This document shows, in pieces, positions 62,069 to 64,000 of a stretch of DNA of 64,000 nucleotides. The stretch is from Lucinisca nassula (lineage: Eukaryota; Mollusca; Bivalvia; Lucinida; Lucinidae). The position numbers and the translations under genes are program-made. The notes beneath the pieces are model-generated. The model saw only the letters and a program-made list of their open reading frames with translations, searched no databases and was not told the DNA's origin. The stretch is taken from the NCBI GenBank assembly GCA_963580285.1, contig OY757011.1, forward strand, positions 710,501-774,500, written 5' to 3'. How positions within the stretch are numbered: the stretch's first letter is position 1; every line of letters starts with the position of its first letter.

Positions 62069-63871
62069 CAGTGTAGAAGTAAAACAAAGATCAGGAATTG
62101 ATACAATTAACTTACTCCACCCATAAAAGACACCAAAGGGAAAGAAATACAAACATTAAGCAACCAGACCATAATGGAAACCTAAACAAGGGAAGGCCAT
62201 AAGGACAGTTACTTTCCCACAAAATGGCCATATGGCCATCCAAAACCAAAAGACACAAGTGATACACACAGTAAGTAACAAACAACAACATAAATAAATC
62301 GCCACAGAAGAGCCGCCTTGGAACGGTCAGTGGAAGATATCCACTGGGGGGCTTAAATCGATTTTACGTGGCCACAATCCTCGCCCTTACTTCCGTCGCG
62401 ATTTAGACAAATAATTTGTTCAGTCCGCATGAAGGCCTCCTAACTCATCAGTGCAACATCTCCGTGAACACAAAAATCAAAGAACCACAGAGGTGAGACA
62501 ACGGTGAGGACTCGACAGCAAGAAACCACTGAAATGCTGGAGCAAAAGAAAACCAACAGTTAGACTCCGATGAGCCCGACCAGAGACAGAGCATCAGGCA
62601 CCAACCGACATTATCTCTCTAATTTTCAATAAGCCTTTACGTTGGAGCCGTCATAGAATCTGAGGCCTGACCCACCGGCGTGCAATTAAAGAGGGAAGCA
62701 AAGTTGCCAACCGTGATTGGGTTAACTACCATGCATGCAGTCTGTCGTATAATAGCCATGTTGTACCCAATCTTTTTATATCGAAGAATGATTTTACGAA
62801 ATTGGGTGCTGAAGTCATTGCGGTTATATATTTTTCTGAATTTATATGCCAAGTCACCATAAAATTCGGGTTCCGATAGACCTTGTTGCAGAAGAGATTT
62901 AAGTCCAATATTGAATTTTGAAATTAAATCAGAATGGCGTCTATAAAATTTTGAAAAGGTTTTGCGTAGTTTATGGTACCGATAACCCTGATTAAGGAGT
63001 TTAGCCGTTAATAATTTATTACGAGTGTTGAAGTCAGTTACATGACTACACACTCTAGCAAATCGAATTAATTGCGAAATATAAACGCCATAGGATGGCG
63101 CACGAGGAACATCACCATCCAAAAAAGGAAAATTTACAATCTCAAAATCAAAGTCATCGCGTTTATCATAAATTTTGCACGAAACAAATCCATCTACAAT
63201 AGACAGATGTAAATCCAAAAACGGGGCCTCGGTATCAGAAGAATTTGCTTTATTTAACTGAAGTTCTAGGGGGTAAATCTGACTGATCAAACCATCAAAA
63301 TAGGTATTATCAATATTTAATAAATCATCTAAATATCTAGAAGTAGAGCTAAAAGCTTCAATAATTTCAGATTGGTTATCAATGGAAAGCGACAAAATGA
63401 AGTCTCTTTCATAACAATACAAGAACAGATCAGCCACAAGAGGTGCGCAATTAGTACCCATCGGAATACCCACAATTTGTCTAAATAACTTAGTACCGAA
63501 TCTAATATAAATATTGTCAAGTAGAAAGGTGAGGGCATCACACACTTTCTGACATGACCAAAGTGTATAATTCTTATGCTCTTTAGAAGTGAAAAATGCA
63601 TTTCTGACATTACATGCAAGATAGAGAGAATCTTCTCTGTGAAAAGTCCATTCAATTAAATCATTAAGCTTTTCTTTTATAAGATTATGAGGAAGTGTAG
63701 TGTAAAGAGTGGAAAAATCGTAGGTAGACAGACTAGAAGCACGAAAATGTCTAGATTTCAATTTATTTAAAACCTCATTCGAATTTTTTATAGACCAAAA
63801 CAGATTTCTTCTTGATCTTTCAAAGACTTTATCACAATGTCTAATTACATGCGTTTTTATAGCAGTAAGAC
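62069..63871 (-). mobile_element. 5'-truncated young naiad (RT and 3' tail)
   Basis: Tail from AAGTAGAAGTAAAAC (62069) to the stop at 62637, then RT coding to the truncation point within the S-C-L-T-A-I-K-T-H region. Closely similar to 36203-37500. Inserted in the older PLE between GACAGTG and CGAAGCACG. Confidence 0.9.
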
Positions 63872-63899
63872 CCGAAGCACGAAAACGTCTGGATTTCAA
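62637..63899 (-). CDS. Naiad reverse transcriptase, uninterrupted but truncated frame
   Basis: 420 codons. Residues 1-11 (MKSRRFRASGL) come from the older host PLE and are joined in frame to the young naiad from T-A-I-K-T-H-V onward. All RT palm motifs are intact: Y-D-F-S-T-L-Y, G-I-P-M-G-T-N-C-A-P-L and R-Y-L-D-D, with the normal C-terminal S-M-T-A-P-T. It lacks the endonuclease, the CxC domain and the RT fingers start, so it is probably inactive despite the open frame. No in-frame TGA in this half. Confidence 0.85.
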   Translation of the reverse strand: MKSRRFRASGLTAIKTHVIRHCDKVFERSRRNLFWSIKNSNEVLNKLKSRHFRASSLSTYDFSTLYTTLPHNLIKEKLNDLIEWTFHREDSLYLACNVRNAFFTSKEHKNYTLWSCQKVCDALTFLLDNIYIRFGTKLFRQIVGIPMGTNCAPLVADLFLYCYERDFILSLSIDNQSEIIEAFSSTSRYLDDLLNIDNTYFDGLISQIYPLELQLNKANSSDTEAPFLDLHLSIVDGFVSCKIYDKRDDFDFEIVNFPFLDGDVPRAPSYGVYISQLIRFARVCSHVTDFNTRNKLLTAKLLNQGYRYHKLRKTFSKFYRRHSDLISKFNIGLKSLLQQGLSEPEFYGDLAYKFRKIYNRNDFSTQFRKIILRYKKIGYNMAIIRQTACMVVNPITVGNFASLFNCTPVGQASDSMTAPT

Positions 63900-63935
63900 T
63901 TTATTTTAAACTTCACTAGGATTTTTTTATGATCT
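63872..63935 (-). pseudogene. Old PLE RT, continuation
   Basis: CGAAGCACGAAAACGTCTGG and AATTTATTTTAAACTTCACTAGG match the region just before motif A. Cut by the tail piece that follows. Confidence 0.7.
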
Positions 63936-64000
63936 GGCCAAGTAAAATCGATTTATACCCCCCTAGTGGAATTCATTTCACTGACCGTTCCACGGCGGTT
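63936..64000 (+). mobile_element. PLE 3' tail, runs off the right edge
   Basis: AAGTAAAATCGATTTATACCCC and TTCACTGACCGTTCCACGGCGG are tail landmarks on the plus strand. Confidence 0.75.

Overview
The window is a gene-free, repeat-saturated stretch of animal nuclear DNA, most likely from a clam or other bivalve. This is inferred from four things seen in the sequence: (TTAGGG)n telomere-type tracts, tRNA-derived SINEs ending in a GACGTTAAAC-type 3' domain, naiad-type Penelope-like retroelements (PLEs) with in-frame TGA codons at cysteine-like positions (a state published for spiders and clams), and hammerhead-ribozyme repeats. I see no convincing host exon, rRNA or functional tRNA gene. Nearly all long open frames belong to transposable elements.

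Layout. 1-5.5 kb: fragments of PLE 3' tails, a SINE, a LINE remnant and an old PLE. 5.6-8.5 kb: tRNA-like SINE, short tandem repeat, an intact-looking hammerhead ribozyme in a 388-bp repeated unit, a decayed Tc1-like transposon and a foldback MITE. 9.5-14.7 kb: a Tc1-like transposase gene split by a 4.6-kb array of four 459-463-bp terminal-inverted-repeat elements alternating with three copies of a 927-bp spacer. 15-24 kb: a 28-bp minisatellite, MITEs, SINEs and two miniature LTR retroelements (TRIMs) whose LTRs carry tRNA-like Pol III promoter sequences. 24.2-26.7 kb: a 145-bp satellite with a five-monomer higher-order repeat. 27-32.5 kb: scrambled PLE copies, including one with TGA at a site that is cysteine in a neighbouring copy. 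32.5-35.2 kb: mostly unrecognised single-copy-looking DNA.

35.2-42.7 kb is the centrepiece. A near-complete naiad PLE on the minus strand (GIY-YIG endonuclease, then CxC domain, then reverse transcriptase; 1,099 codons once one 1-base deletion and one nested insertion are discounted) sits inside an older PLE. It carries a 5'-truncated, opposite-strand copy of its own family, and that copy is joined to a (TTAGGG)n tract. All four in-frame stops of the naiad are TGA. Telomere-type tracts also occur as a hairpin (35.58 kb) and as a head-to-head pair (44.01 kb) next to a truncated LINE.

45-64 kb: more PLE tails in both orientations, foldback MITEs, an inverted SINE pair, decayed hammerhead repeats, a deleted mariner with long terminal inverted repeats, and a second nearly intact PLE reverse transcriptase (62.6-63.9 kb) nested in an older PLE.

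The parts relate as layers of insertion rather than as a pathway. Naiads supply reverse transcriptase and endonuclease, and their own copies are the main targets. The MITEs, SINEs, TRIMs and hammerhead units encode no protein and would need enzymes made elsewhere. Boundaries of old fragments are good to roughly 5-20 bases. Family names rest on motifs and copy-to-copy comparison inside the window, not on database searches.
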